Notes: generated from the letters alone by a model not told the origin. A DNA stretch of 64,000 bases from Clostridium sp. Marseille-P2415 (GCF_900155545.1 NZ_LT732526.1:3172013-3236012), one strand, 5' to 3'; positions 1 through 8,470 are shown, counted from the stretch's first letter. Numbers and translations: made by a program.

Positions 1-1
1 A

Positions 2-313
2 GGTACCATACCGTCTGATAGAGCGGTGGACATAGCAAATTATTTAGGCATCGAATTACAATACCTTTTATCCGGAGGTACTATATCTAATATTGAAGAA
101 GGACTCACACAAAAAGACCAAAAAGACATAACAAAGGACCTTGAGAGCATTATGAAAAAACTTATGTCCGGCGAAGACGGTCCAGCCAGTTATAATGGGG
201 AAGAACTTGATCCAGAAGCTGCAGAACTGTTTAGAGATGAATTAGAAATTGCTCTTAAGAGGCTTAAAATAATTAACAAGGAAAAGTATACTACAAAGAA
301 GTATAAAAAATAG
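2..313 (+). CDS. XRE-family transcriptional regulator, C-terminal part (5' end outside window)
   Basis: The open frame runs to the window edge, so the true start lies upstream; the GTG at 26 is internal. The first residues (GTIPSDRAVDIANYLGIELQ) match the last two helices of a Cro/C1-type helix-turn-helix, where family members usually read GTIPSxDRAVxIAxxLGVSVEYLxxG. The acidic, Lys-rich tail (about 75 residues) is typical of phage- or ICE-borne repressors. It is followed after a few bases by an ImmA/IrrE remnant; such repressor-protease pairs control excision in many integrative elements. The HTH assignment rests on the tail of the domain only. Confidence 0.7.
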   Translation, partial: GTIPSDRAVDIANYLGIELQYLLSGGTISNIEEGLTQKDQKDITKDLESIMKKLMSGEDGPASYNGEELDPEAAELFRDELEIALKRLKIINKEKYTTKKYKK

Positions 314-322
314 GTGACGCTT

Positions 323-598
323 ATGGGGGAAACTGAAAGAATTAAGCATCTAGTTGCATACTATACAAAGATTCTTAAAACCAGGGATCCGTTTAAAATA
401 GCTGATCAATTAGGGGTATTGTATCAAATTGGAAATTGCTATTTCATTCGCAATAAAACTCTCCTTCTAAATTCTAAGTTTGAGCGCAGGGCAAATACTT
501 TTGCGGCATATTTGCTTATCGACGATAATTTGCTTTTTGGATTTAAAGAATTACCTGGGAACAGTTCAGTGATTGTACGGGATACCCTGAAGAACTAA
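323..598 (+). pseudogene. ImmA/IrrE metallopeptidase remnant lacking the HExxH motif
   Basis: The N-terminus (IKHLVAYY...RDPFKIADQLGV) and the later stretch (KFERRANTFAAYLL) are the two flanks of the ImmA/IrrE (DUF955) domain, which normally cleaves the partner repressor. The central part with the zinc-binding HExxH helix is gone: the sequence passes directly from LGVLYQIGN to CYFIRNKTLLLNSK. About 91 residues remain where the domain alone usually needs 120 or more. ATG 323 is preferred over GTG 314 because AGGTGA lies just before it. The product should be catalytically dead. An in-frame deletion is inferred from the family pattern, not from an alignment. Confidence 0.6.
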
Positions 599-661
599 TT
601 AGGTTGAGATTAAAATAGCCTATGGCTTTTTAATAAATATACAAAAGAAGAGAGGAACAGC

Positions 662-1255
662 ATGAAAAAGAAATTATTAGTACCAGTATTATGTGCGGTG
701 GCGCTCAGCGCAACTGCATGTGGCAGCAATGCAGCACCTGAAAAAGCAGAGACCACGACCACAGAAACCACTACTGCAGCAGAGACTACAACAGTGGACG
801 AAACCACTACCGCTCCTGAAACAGAAGCAGCTCCCCAGACAATTCCTATGGGCCAAGCCGCAAAAATTGGAGAATGGAATGTTACTGTAAGTAATATGCA
901 AATTTTAGATAATATTCCAGACGGGTATGGAAGCTTTTCTCCTGACGCAGGAAACAAATATCTGCTAGTTACCATGACGGTATCTAACGAAGGGAAACAA
1001 GCCGACTCATTCCTTCCGTCATTTTCTATGGGAGATGACACTTCCGCTAAAGTAATTTATGGGGACGGATACGAATTCACTCAAACTAATCTATTGGGAT
1101 ATAGTAAATCCATGACTGATTCTACAATTAATCCACTTTCCTCTAAAGAGGGGGATATTGCTTTTGAGATTCCGGAAAGTGTAGCTTCTGCAACAGATCC
1201 TATTATTCTGGAGATTTCAAGTGGAAATGAGAAGATCAATTTTGCATTAAGATAA
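662..1255 (+). CDS. Secreted lipoprotein with DUF4352 (immunoglobulin-like) domain
   Basis: A lipoprotein signal peptide is clear: MKKK, a hydrophobic stretch, then lipobox SATAC with the acylated Cys at residue 20. Residues about 25-60 are a low-complexity Thr/Glu/Ala linker, common as a surface spacer in Lachnospiraceae lipoproteins. The C-terminal ~135 residues (IGEWNVTVSN... and NKYLLVTMTVSNEG) have the DUF4352/telokin-like beta-sandwich pattern. It is probably anchored outside the membrane; the ligand is unknown. GAGAGG precedes the ATG. It stands alone with a hairpin after it. Confidence 0.75.
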   Translation: MKKKLLVPVLCAVALSATACGSNAAPEKAETTTTETTTAAETTTVDETTTAPETEAAPQTIPMGQAAKIGEWNVTVSNMQILDNIPDGYGSFSPDAGNKYLLVTMTVSNEGKQADSFLPSFSMGDDTSAKVIYGDGYEFTQTNLLGYSKSMTDSTINPLSSKEGDIAFEIPESVASATDPIILEISSGNEKINFALR

Positions 1256-1271
1256 CATCAATAAGTAAAAA

Positions 1272-1300
1272 CCGCCCGGTGCTAGTAACACCGAACGGCT
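1272..1300 (+). terminator. Rho-independent terminator of the DUF4352 lipoprotein gene
   Basis: GCCCGGTG and CACCGAACGGC pair around a short loop just after the stop codon, with one internal mismatch. Only a short T run follows, so it is of moderate strength. Confidence 0.55.
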
Positions 1301-1302
1301 TT

Positions 1303-1650
1303 ACATAGATTTCTCTTACCGGGCTTCCGGAAAGATATACTCTATCCAATCAGTAGAATTATATCATTTTCGGAACGTCCTGGCAAGGGGCGTTATTTTT
1401 ATACCCAAAAATAGAAAGGAAATGATAATATGGGATAATTACGAACACGAAAAAGAGGAGCCACGTGGCAATGGAATTGACGGGAGAATGGGCAAACCGT
1501 TTCCACATGCCTTGAACGGACAATAAAGATGCCCGTTGAACCTGGTGGGGCCTTGGCGGCAGAGTACATTTGCAAGAAAATACGCAGTTACAACAATTCT
1601 TATCTCATACTTAATACGATACTATTCCATACATCTCTTGTACAACATCG
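1303..1650. other. Gene-poor gap with a short orphan peptide-coding stretch
   Basis: No gene of normal size is seen. Apart from the small ORF listed separately, the stretch from about 1529 encodes a peptide with LAAEYICKKI that resembles LAAECIFKRL encoded near 7430. The DNA there shares the 15-mer CCTTGGCGGCAGAGT. This is probably debris of one repeated element; its identity is not known. Confidence 0.3.
1422..1526 (+). CDS. Possible 34-residue small protein, unrecognised
   Basis: ATG 1422 follows AGAAAGGA at a usable distance and opens a 34-codon frame ending in TAA. The peptide is hydrophilic and charged, with EKEEPRGNGIDGRMG and no membrane segment. I do not recognise it. The surroundings are gene debris, so it may be a fragment or chance. 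A good ribosome binding site is the only positive evidence. Confidence 0.22.
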   Translation: MIIWDNYEHEKEEPRGNGIDGRMGKPFPHALNGQ

Positions 1651-2577
1651 TCAAGCATACATACGAACCCAGGATAATAAAAGAGTTATAAACTCTCTTG
1701 AATATCTATGTTCTAAATTATCAAAGTAATTATAAGAACAAGTACCAGATAATAATTGAGATAAAGATTTTATAGCTTCAGCAGGACAGATATTATCTTT
1801 TCCACCTGCAGTTAGTAATACAGGACAATTTAATCTTTTAACATGAGAGATAGTATCTATAAATCCCAAAGCTTGCCATCCACCATCTATATTATCAATG
1901 GAACAAAGTGGTTCGTAGTTATAAGTAATAGCTCCCAGACTCTTTGCCATAGGCAAATTAGTAAGGAAAGGTACATCTGCCGCTACACATCTTACTCCCT
2001 TATCTTTAAAAATCGAACCTAATAGCAAAGAGCATCCTCCGCCTTGACTTGTTCCAAAAAATGAAACCCTATTTTCTATTACTTCAGTTTGCGCCATTGC
2101 CCACTTTATTGCTAAAATACAGTTCACAAGCCATTGTCTATATCCTTTTTCGGCATAGCTTATTACCGTGTCAGCCAATACAGGCCAAGTATTATCCCGT
2201 TGTTTGCTTTCATCTGGTCCATTTGGCGTAGCATATCCTAGTGGTGAAATGTGAAGAACATTATATCCATGTGATACAAGTTCTGGATGAGTACTAATTT
2301 CTGCACCATATCCAGGAGTATGGATCAGTAATGGTGCTGGTCCAGACATTACTGGTTGCCAGTACCCATAAAACTCATCCATACCCTCAGGCTTGAATTT
2401 AACATATCTAAACTCGTTTTTTACATGTCTAATCCCAAAATTGAAGGAAAATCCATTGTCAGAAAGAACTTCAACATCACATTTTATTGAGTCAGCCATT
2501 TTCCATATAGATTCTACCCATTTATCTACCTCTTCAGGTATTGGATAATTTTTAAATTCTTTAAATTCTGAATACAT
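1651..2577 (-). CDS. Acetylxylan esterase / cephalosporin-C deacetylase-like hydrolase (CE7-type)
   Basis: A cytoplasmic alpha/beta hydrolase of 308 residues, close to the usual CE7 length of about 320. The nucleophile elbow is GTSQGGG (Ser177), followed by the CE7-like acid in AGGKDNICP (Asp261) and the catalytic His in LEHRYS (His290). The oxyanion region reads HTPGYG. CE7 enzymes remove acetyl groups from small xylo-oligosaccharides or related esters after uptake. There is no signal peptide. AGGAGATAAACA precedes the ATG. It is a single gene between debris, so its substrate cannot be inferred from neighbours. Confidence 0.8.
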   Translation of the reverse strand: MYSEFKEFKNYPIPEEVDKWVESIWKMADSIKCDVEVLSDNGFSFNFGIRHVKNEFRYVKFKPEGMDEFYGYWQPVMSGPAPLLIHTPGYGAEISTHPELVSHGYNVLHISPLGYATPNGPDESKQRDNTWPVLADTVISYAEKGYRQWLVNCILAIKWAMAQTEVIENRVSFFGTSQGGGCSLLLGSIFKDKGVRCVAADVPFLTNLPMAKSLGAITYNYEPLCSIDNIDGGWQALGFIDTISHVKRLNCPVLLTAGGKDNICPAEAIKSLSQLLSGTCSYNYFDNLEHRYSREFITLLLSWVRMYA

Positions 2578-2758
2578 TGTTTATCTCCTTATTCACTTTC
2601 CATATTTGTTTTTGTCATAACATTTTGAAAATTAGCTATTGATATAAAAACTGTTCTAGTTCTTCATCACTAAGGCTTGAAAATCTTTTACTTATATTTA
2701 ATTTCAAATTCTGTTAGTGATTAAATGTGAACTCTTTACCTTTTCAGTCAATGCAATA

Positions 2759-2818
2759 TTAATAGACAGCTTTGCTGACAGATGCACTACTTAATAATTG
2801 TATTCTTTTTTCATCCAT
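2759..2818 (-). pseudogene. N-terminal stub of a MATE-family efflux gene
   Basis: One base after the stop of the upstream XRE regulator an ATG opens a 19-codon frame reading MDEKRIQLLSSASVSKAVY and then TAA. This resembles the cytoplasmic N-terminus of MATE transporters (LLgsaPVsKAllkL). The tight coupling to the regulator suggests a former regulator-efflux operon whose transporter has been deleted. The stub is short, so the assignment is tentative. Confidence 0.35.
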
Positions 2819-2819
2819 T

Positions 2820-3539
2820 TTAATTTTTACCTTTCATTTCCTTTGCCATAATGTTTAATCTATCATTTTCGGATTCATAATCTCTTAGAATATGAAGCGC
2901 TTTTGCATTAAGAGCACCATATAAAACAGCAGCTTCAACTTGAGGATAAATATATTCTGCGTACGGTAGCATAATCCTGATTAACCTATAATCAAGATCA
3001 CCTTCAAGGATTTTTTGAAATATTTTAGAAATTGAATTTCCGTCAAGAAACGGAATTAACCGTTCAAGCAAATTTTCATTGATTGTGTCATATGTTGCGT
3101 TTTCCAGCAGTTTGACAACTGCATCATCATTTATGTATTCTGCTAGTGAAACAATGCTTGAAATATCTATTCCATGTTTTGCAAGACCTTTTGCCATTTT
3201 GTCAAGTAAACTGGGCTTTAGCAACGGTGCGATATTTACAATATCAGATATGCATTGCTTGTCCAATTCACTGCATAAATCTTGCCCTTCCACAGCGCTT
3301 TCAAGAATGGCGGCTTCCTTTTCAGTTGGATGGCCGGAACTTATAAGTTCATCAAGAGTGATGCCGAAAACATCTGCAACTTCAATTAAAATAGATATAT
3401 CAGGGAAACTGTCTCCGCACTCATATTTTGATATTGCTTGACGGGTCAGGTTAAGCCGTTCAGCAAGTTCAGATTGCGTCATGTCTGCTTTCTTACGAAG
3501 CCTTGAAATATATGCACCAAATTTTTTTATATCAAACAT
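2820..3539 (-). CDS. XRE-family transcriptional regulator with helical C-terminal domain
   Basis: Residues about 8-62 form a Cro/C1-type helix-turn-helix (LRKKADMTQSELAERLN, LTRQAISKYECG, ...DELI), so the protein binds DNA as a dimer. The remaining ~170 residues are a helical, Leu/Ile-rich domain of unknown ligand. The longer open frame would add 25 residues, but ATG 3539 has GGAGG at the right distance, so the product is 239 residues. This regulator type often precedes a MATE or ABC efflux gene, which fits the stub directly after it. Confidence 0.8.
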   Translation of the reverse strand: MFDIKKFGAYISRLRKKADMTQSELAERLNLTRQAISKYECGDSFPDISILIEVADVFGITLDELISSGHPTEKEAAILESAVEGQDLCSELDKQCISDIVNIAPLLKPSLLDKMAKGLAKHGIDISSIVSLAEYINDDAVVKLLENATYDTINENLLERLIPFLDGNSISKIFQKILEGDLDYRLIRIMLPYAEYIYPQVEAAVLYGALNAKALHILRDYESENDRLNIMAKEMKGKN

Positions 3540-3825
3540 AAAAGATACCTCCTTATATTCAGAATATCGTGGATGCAAAGGCAAATCAAGCAAAGGATAG
3601 TTGCTATTAACCATATCTAATGTTGGGTCACATATTGGGTAATCGTTTTCCTTGATGTTACACTAAACGGCAAGAGCCGTTTATACTCATTTGCTTGTTT
3701 GTACATATACGGATGAATGTCCTAATATTGTTTCTGTTTTGTACAAAAGCAGTAACTTTTTTTAACTCAGATAAAAATACTGCCAAAAGATACAAAGCTG
3801 AAATTTATCCCATGTACTATGTACT

Positions 3826-3866
3826 AAAAAGGGCTACCGCACTATATTTTCTTCGTGCGATAGCCC
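3826..3866 (-). terminator. Rho-independent terminator of the RR-HK-ABC operon
   Basis: On the minus strand GGGCTATCGCAC pairs with GTGCGGTAGCCC and is followed at once by TTTTT. It lies 40 bases after the permease stop codon. Confidence 0.85.
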
Positions 3867-3906
3867 AAATCTCATAAACGAAATACATTCTTATTCATAC
3901 CGTGAT

Positions 3907-4608
3907 TTACATTACATCTTCTTTTTCAACGTTGTGTACGGTAAGAAAACCGCAAATCAGGGAAACACCAAATAACAAGACCGGAAGAATCGTATTTTCC
4001 CTTAAAGTCAAGTCTCCTATGGTCCCATTCATAACAGAAAACAATAAAAAGGAAGAAATAATAGCTGCCTTCGATGACTTCAGCCTTTTCCCTATATACA
4101 AAGGAATAAAGCCCAGGGTCACCGTAAGAACCGTCTTTAAGATGATCTGTATATAAAAACTTACACTTATCATATCATATCCCAGCGGAAAACCGGCTTT
4201 TACCCCGGAGGCCAAAGCCAACAGCAGATAAATCAACAGTTTTCCAAGGAAAAGAGCTGCCACACAGAAAATCCATACTGCCATCATTTGAGAGAGAATT
4301 ATTTTTTTCCTGGAGATGGGATAGCTGAACATAAGGCTCTGAGTTTTATTTTTATATGCATTGATAATAAAGGAAGACAGCATGACTGAAGTAAAAATCA
4401 AAAACGAGAGATTGGTAAGCAAATCAATTTGCACTGCCATATTCTCTATCTCCGGCACGGAATCCGTCATTCCTGATTCAGTATCAATCGGAATGTAATA
4501 GCACATGGCAAATAAAAGAAGTCCAAGGACTGCAATTACAATTGCCTGATTAATCATATATTTTTTTGTATGGTTCTTCTTCCATTCCAGCCGAATTAAT
4601 TTCCACAT
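3907..4608 (-). CDS. ABC-2 type transporter permease
   Basis: A 233-residue membrane protein with about six hydrophobic segments and the ABC-2 permease plan (short basic N-terminus MWKLIRLEWKKN, then helix pairs). The sequence FSYPISRKKIILSQMM between helices is typical of bacitracin/lantibiotic-immunity type permeases. It overlaps the ATPase gene by 13 bases, showing translational coupling. It probably forms a homodimer with that ATPase, exporting or removing a peptide antibiotic or other amphiphile from the membrane. The substrate is not determined. Confidence 0.8.
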   Translation of the reverse strand: MWKLIRLEWKKNHTKKYMINQAIVIAVLGLLLFAMCYYIPIDTESGMTDSVPEIENMAVQIDLLTNLSFLIFTSVMLSSFIINAYKNKTQSLMFSYPISRKKIILSQMMAVWIFCVAALFLGKLLIYLLLALASGVKAGFPLGYDMISVSFYIQIILKTVLTVTLGFIPLYIGKRLKSSKAAIISSFLLFSVMNGTIGDLTLRENTILPVLLFGVSLICGFLTVHNVEKEDVM

Positions 4609-5522
4609 TCGCTCTCACCTCCTGTGACTTTCAGAAAATACTCTTCCAAGGACTCTGAATGGGAATGGAACCCCTGAATTTCAATCTGATTTTCCGTTAA
4701 CGCCTTCATAATCTCCTGGGACGTGGCTTGTTTTGCATAGACCCTGATATGATTGTCATTTATTACTTTGAAGTTTGAAATATTAAGACGGTCTGTAAAT
4801 ATATAAGATGCTTTCGCTGTCTCCGGCGTTTTGATCTCCAGATACTCAAGTCCCTTATCTGTAATCTCTTTCATAGAAATTTCTCTTACTAACCTGCCTT
4901 TATGAATGATTCCTATGGTATGTGCAATGCTTTCGATTTCAGAAAGCATATGGCTGGAAATAAGAATGGTCATTCCATATTCTTTGCACAGCATCAGGAA
5001 CAAATCACGGAGCTGTTTCATTCCTGCCGGGTCAAGGCCATTTGTCGGTTCATCCAGCACCAGGAATTCCGGCTTTGTAAGAACGGCTCTTGCAATACCC
5101 AACCGCTGCTTCATTCCCAATGAAAATTCCTTCACTTTTTTTCCTCTGGTATCGGACAGAGACAGCAGGGACAATGCTTTTTCTACACTGTCAGGACTGT
5201 AATAGCCCATGTATTCACAGTGCAGCTTTAAATTTTCTTCCGCCGTCAGTTCCTTGTAAAACACTGGAAACTCAATCATGCTTCCCACACGTTTAAAAAA
5301 TGAATACGAATCCGGGAGCAGTTTTTCACCAAATAAAATGATATCTCCTGAAGTTGGTTTCCATTGGTTGGTGATCATCTTCATCACCGTTGTTTTTCCT
5401 GCGCCGTTTGGCCCAAGAAAGCCATAGATCTCTCCTTTGGCAATATGCATGTTCAAATCGGATACAATGGTTTCTGCACCAATTTGTTTGTTTAAATGAT
5501 CCGTTGTTAAAATTGTCTGCAT
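4596..5522 (-). CDS. ABC transporter ATP-binding protein (bacitracin/lantibiotic-type)
   Basis: All nucleotide-binding motifs are present: Walker A GPNGAGKT, signature FSLGMKQ, Walker B FLVLDEP and the switch His in LISSH. The C-terminal ~90 residues form the extra domain common to BcrA-like ATPases. The open frame could start 12 codons earlier, but ATG 5522 (MQTILTTDHL) is preceded by GGAAAGGAAGTG, giving 308 residues. It couples to the overlapping permease. A 108-base gap separates it from the kinase gene and could hold the site bound by the response regulator. Confidence 0.88.
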   Translation of the reverse strand: MQTILTTDHLNKQIGAETIVSDLNMHIAKGEIYGFLGPNGAGKTTVMKMITNQWKPTSGDIILFGEKLLPDSYSFFKRVGSMIEFPVFYKELTAEENLKLHCEYMGYYSPDSVEKALSLLSLSDTRGKKVKEFSLGMKQRLGIARAVLTKPEFLVLDEPTNGLDPAGMKQLRDLFLMLCKEYGMTILISSHMLSEIESIAHTIGIIHKGRLVREISMKEITDKGLEYLEIKTPETAKASYIFTDRLNISNFKVINDNHIRVYAKQATSQEIMKALTENQIEIQGFHSHSESLEEYFLKVTGGESECGN

Positions 5523-5630
5523 TTTGTCACTTCCTTTCCATATCCAAAATTCTAGCATGTGATTTCTTCAAAACTCTTGAATAAATCTTACGAATTTCTT
5601 TCGCGCAAAAAAATTTCATTGCAAAAAATT

Positions 5631-6500
5631 TTAGTAATTAAACTGCTGGAGTTTTAAAGTGAATACAGTCTCCTCATTCTGGATACTTTTTAAAGTCAGT
5701 GTGCCGTTGATTTTTTCTGCCAGACTTTTTGCTATGGTAAGACCTAATCCATTGCCCTGGATCTCCCGGTTCCGGGAATCTTCTAACGTATAGAGGCGGT
5801 CAAATACACGTGGAATTTCCGAATATGCAATGCCCTTTCCATGATCAATGACATCCACAAAGACAAAGTTGTCCTCCCTGCGAAGGGTCAGTCCCAGGTA
5901 ATGTCCTGCATCTCCATAGCGGACTGCATTGCTGATCAGATTATTCAGAATACGTCCCAATGCTTCCCGATCCGCATAAACGAAAACAAGGGGATCAGGA
6001 ATGTTTATGTTCACTTCAAATTCTTTCTCCGTTAAGATATTATAGAAATCAACAATGGTCTCCCGGCAAAATTCATTTAAGTTTATTTTGGACATAGTCA
6101 ATACCGTATCTCCTGCTTCCAATTTTGCCAGTGTGAAAAATTGGTCAATCTGCTCCTTTAATTCGTTGGCCTTATGAGAAACTTTCTTTACCATGTCCTT
6201 TTCAAGCGTCTCCTGCATCAAAAGCATTTCCAAATACCCGATGATAACGGTCAGGGGCGTCTTCAAATCATGAGAAATATTAGAAAGCATTCGTTTGGTA
6301 TTTAATTCCGATCTGCGGTAACCGGCATTTGCATTTTGCCTGTCTTCCAGCGTGCGGTTGATCTGTTCCAAAAGATGCTTGATTTCCTTATCTTCGGTAA
6401 ATGCCATCACTTTTTCATCAGTATCTTCATCTAAAATCCGTTCCAGTTCATCGGCAATAGTTTGAATTTGTTTTAAAATCTTTTTATTTAATAGAGACAT
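5631..6500 (-). CDS. Soluble sensor histidine kinase (no membrane segment)
   Basis: The catalytic core is complete: H-box SNISHDLKTPLT with His77, N-box NLISNAVRYGD, G1 DHGKGIA and G2 GNGLGLTIAKS. The 60 residues before the H-box are hydrophilic and helical (coiled-coil-like), and no transmembrane helix is visible. Kinases paired with peptide-antibiotic ABC exporters normally have two membrane helices, so sensing here must come from the cytoplasm or through the transporter. It lies 4 bases after the regulator gene and should phosphorylate its Asp51. Confidence 0.88.
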   Translation of the reverse strand: MSLLNKKILKQIQTIADELERILDEDTDEKVMAFTEDKEIKHLLEQINRTLEDRQNANAGYRRSELNTKRMLSNISHDLKTPLTVIIGYLEMLLMQETLEKDMVKKVSHKANELKEQIDQFFTLAKLEAGDTVLTMSKINLNEFCRETIVDFYNILTEKEFEVNINIPDPLVFVYADREALGRILNNLISNAVRYGDAGHYLGLTLRREDNFVFVDVIDHGKGIAYSEIPRVFDRLYTLEDSRNREIQGNGLGLTIAKSLAEKINGTLTLKSIQNEETVFTLKLQQFNY

Positions 6501-6504
6501 GAAT

Positions 6505-7200
6505 TCACTCCTTTGGACTTCCCAGCTTGTATCCGATTCCCCAAACGGTTAAAATATACTTTGGTTTTCTGGGATCATCCTCAATCTTTGTGCGGAGGCG
6601 ACTGATATGAACATTGACGGCATTTTCATCACCCAAATAATCATCCTGCCATATGAAAGAATAAAGCTGTGCCTTGGTATAAACCTTTTTCGGATTGGAA
6701 AGAAGCAGACGAAGAATTTCATATTCCTTTGCAGTTAAGTCCACTGCCAGCCCATTTTTGTGAACTGTGTGACTTTCCAGATTCATTTCCAAATCTCCCA
6801 GACCAAGACAGACAGAGGTGGGTTCCCCACCGGAAGAATACTGGGTGGTGCGCCGCAGATTTGCCTTCACTCTGGCAAGCACCTCCGTAAGAGAACATGG
6901 TTTCGTAATATAATCATCCGCCCCCAGTCCCAATCCAAAAATCTTATCTGATTCCGTATCTTTGGCGGACAGAATTATAATAGGAACCACACTTTCCTTT
7001 CTGATCCGTTTCATGACCTCCAGTCCGCTTATTTTCGGCAGCATTAGATCCAAAATCACCAGATCATAGGATCCGCTGAAAAATGTCTTTACCGCCTGCT
7101 CTCCGTCAAAAGAACCATGGACTTCAAAGCCCTCCATCTGAAGAAAATCGATTAACATCTCACTGATTTCTTTATCGTCTTCCACCAATAATATTTTCAT
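6505..7200 (-). CDS. OmpR/PhoB-family response regulator
   Basis: The receiver domain (residues 1-115) has the acidic pocket VEDD, phospho-acceptor Asp51 in VILDLMLP, Ser/Thr switch in IILSAKD and Lys in YITKPC. The C-terminal winged helix (residues ~130-228) has the OmpR recognition pattern (NAVNVHISRLRTKI). First gene of the RR-HK-ABC operon; it probably activates the transporter genes when the kinase is triggered. Upstream lies a perfect 15-bp inverted repeat that may be a control site. Confidence 0.9.
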   Translation of the reverse strand: MKILLVEDDKEISEMLIDFLQMEGFEVHGSFDGEQAVKTFFSGSYDLVILDLMLPKISGLEVMKRIRKESVVPIIILSAKDTESDKIFGLGLGADDYITKPCSLTEVLARVKANLRRTTQYSSGGEPTSVCLGLGDLEMNLESHTVHKNGLAVDLTAKEYEILRLLLSNPKKVYTKAQLYSFIWQDDYLGDENAVNVHISRLRTKIEDDPRKPKYILTVWGIGYKLGSPKE

Positions 7201-7537
7201 CTTCCAATTTTCCTCCCTGTCAAGTACAGAATAATATCAGAAAAATGAAAGTATTCTGCGTAAATAAAACTATTGTTTCCATGTTTATGATAACTGATTC
7301 CAAAGGATTTTTCAAATGTCATTAAAAAAACCTGCTTTTTCTTCTCTCTACCACAATACGTCATCATTATCACTACTTCAACATGACTTTTAGCGGTGAT
7401 AATGATGACGCATGAAGCTGATAGCCCCTTGGCGGCAGAGTGTATTTTCAAAAGATTGCTTTTTCAACCTCAAAATTTTGAAGTTTCTATTTCCGTCAAC
7501 TATTTGGCACTAGCATTTCTATTTTATGCTTATATCT
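7201..7537. other. Gap upstream of the response regulator; no gene seen
   Basis: It holds the inverted repeat listed separately and, just after it, a short stretch encoding MTHEADSPLAAECIFKRL that resembles a peptide encoded near 1529. Otherwise it is AT-rich and without recognisable content. Confidence 0.4.
7359..7410. repeat. Perfect 15-bp inverted repeat, 22-base spacer
   Basis: CGTCATCATTATCAC (7359-7373) is exactly complementary to GTGATAATGATGACG (7396-7410). There is no T run on either side, so it is not a usual terminator. It lies about 160 bases upstream of the response-regulator start and could be a leader hairpin or a binding site. Confidence 0.6.
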
Positions 7538-7795
7538 TTATTGGATTGAATTCATCAACTCATAGAAATATTTGGATTCATGAGTCTTATTAAGACTATA
7601 CCAGGCATCTAATGTTTTTGAAGAAAACACACCCAGAGATTTCAAGACGTGTACAGAAAATTCCAACGGAGCTATTCCAGATGCGGTGATCAATTTTCCA
7701 TCAGTTACTACCGACTCCATTTTGTAATACTTTTCGCCCGTATAAGTGGGACAGATCATTTTAAGGTATTCCAGATCATTACTTGTATGCCAACT
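7538..7795 (-). pseudogene. DJ-1/PfpI-family protein, C-terminal remnant
   Basis: The frame encodes HTSNDLEYLK, CPTYTGE..Y, the highly typical DGKLITASGIAPLEFSV and a tail ending YFYELMNSI, all from the C-terminal third of bacterial DJ-1/PfpI amidotransferase-like proteins. The N-terminal two thirds, including the nucleophilic Cys, are absent, and a stop codon lies just upstream of the remaining frame. About 85 residues remain of a usual ~195. Not expected to be functional. Confidence 0.75.
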
Positions 7796-7895
7796 TCACA
7801 TAGCAGGTGGTTTAAAAGATCACCATATAAAGGAATCCTCGGGGCTTCCCAACAACAGGGGGAAGTTCTCGGGGGCCTCCTTTCCACAGCTTTAA

Positions 7896-8438
7896 TTACT
7901 TTCTAATTTTCTTATAATTCGTATCAAAGTATTTGCCGCCACGAATATCCTCTAAAATCCCCTCATAAGGAGCCTCGCTGATGACGCCCTCATTGTCAAG
8001 TCCCGCATTTCCGATATAGGTAATGGTAGCAAATTCAGGCACAACATATTTGGGATAGGTTTTGTATTTCTCACGGGATTCCAGCATCAAATTAATATGC
8101 TCGTTTTGGTAGGTCACTGTGATTTCTGGATGCTCATGAACCCATTTGGGGAAGAAAATTACACCGTGCAGCCGCCCTTCGTTGGGCATAAAATCCAGAG
8201 CGACATCCGTACCGGTAGGTTCTGTCCATGTAATTTTAAAGACCCCGTCGGTTAATTTAACGATATTGGCTTCCTGATCCCTTACCCAGCGTCCCGCGAC
8301 CATCCCTCCATGGATGCGGTAATCAACAGTATGGTCATTTTTGGCGTACCATTCATACTCCCATCCGTTATCGTAGGTATAAATGAAATGTGTCCCTAAA
8401 AAATCTTCCAGATTCTTAAATATCTTTTTCTCGTTCAT
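7896..8438 (-). CDS. padC: Phenolic acid decarboxylase
   Basis: This enzyme removes CO2 from p-coumaric, ferulic and caffeic acids to give 4-vinylphenols, detoxifying plant phenolics without a cofactor. The sequence matches the PadC family along its length: [59 protein letters not shown] and [12 protein letters not shown]. The catalytic Tyr/Arg/Glu elements lie in these blocks. It is 180 residues, slightly longer than the usual 160-175. AAAGGAG precedes the start. padR is divergent, with PadR-type operators between, so induction by phenolic acids is likely. Confidence 0.95.
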   Translation of the reverse strand: MNEKKIFKNLEDFLGTHFIYTYDNGWEYEWYAKNDHTVDYRIHGGMVAGRWVRDQEANIVKLTDGVFKITWTEPTGTDVALDFMPNEGRLHGVIFFPKWVHEHPEITVTYQNEHINLMLESREKYKTYPKYVVPEFATITYIGNAGLDNEGVISEAPYEGILEDIRGGKYFDTNYKKIRK

Positions 8439-8470
8439 GATAATACTCCTTTCAGTTGTTTAGATCAATT

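Noticed and set aside
610-1041. 143-residue minus-strand frame rich in Val/Ser opposite the lipoprotein gene
   Set aside because: It is the shadow of the Thr/Ala/Glu repeat codons of the DUF4352 lipoprotein and has no ribosome binding site.
1529-1729. Plus-strand frame of 66 codons
   Set aside because: Its second half is antisense to the end of the CE7 esterase; only the first part is of interest as debris.
7197-7451. 84-residue minus-strand frame upstream of the response regulator
   Set aside because: No binding site, low-complexity AT sequence, and it spans the inverted repeat.
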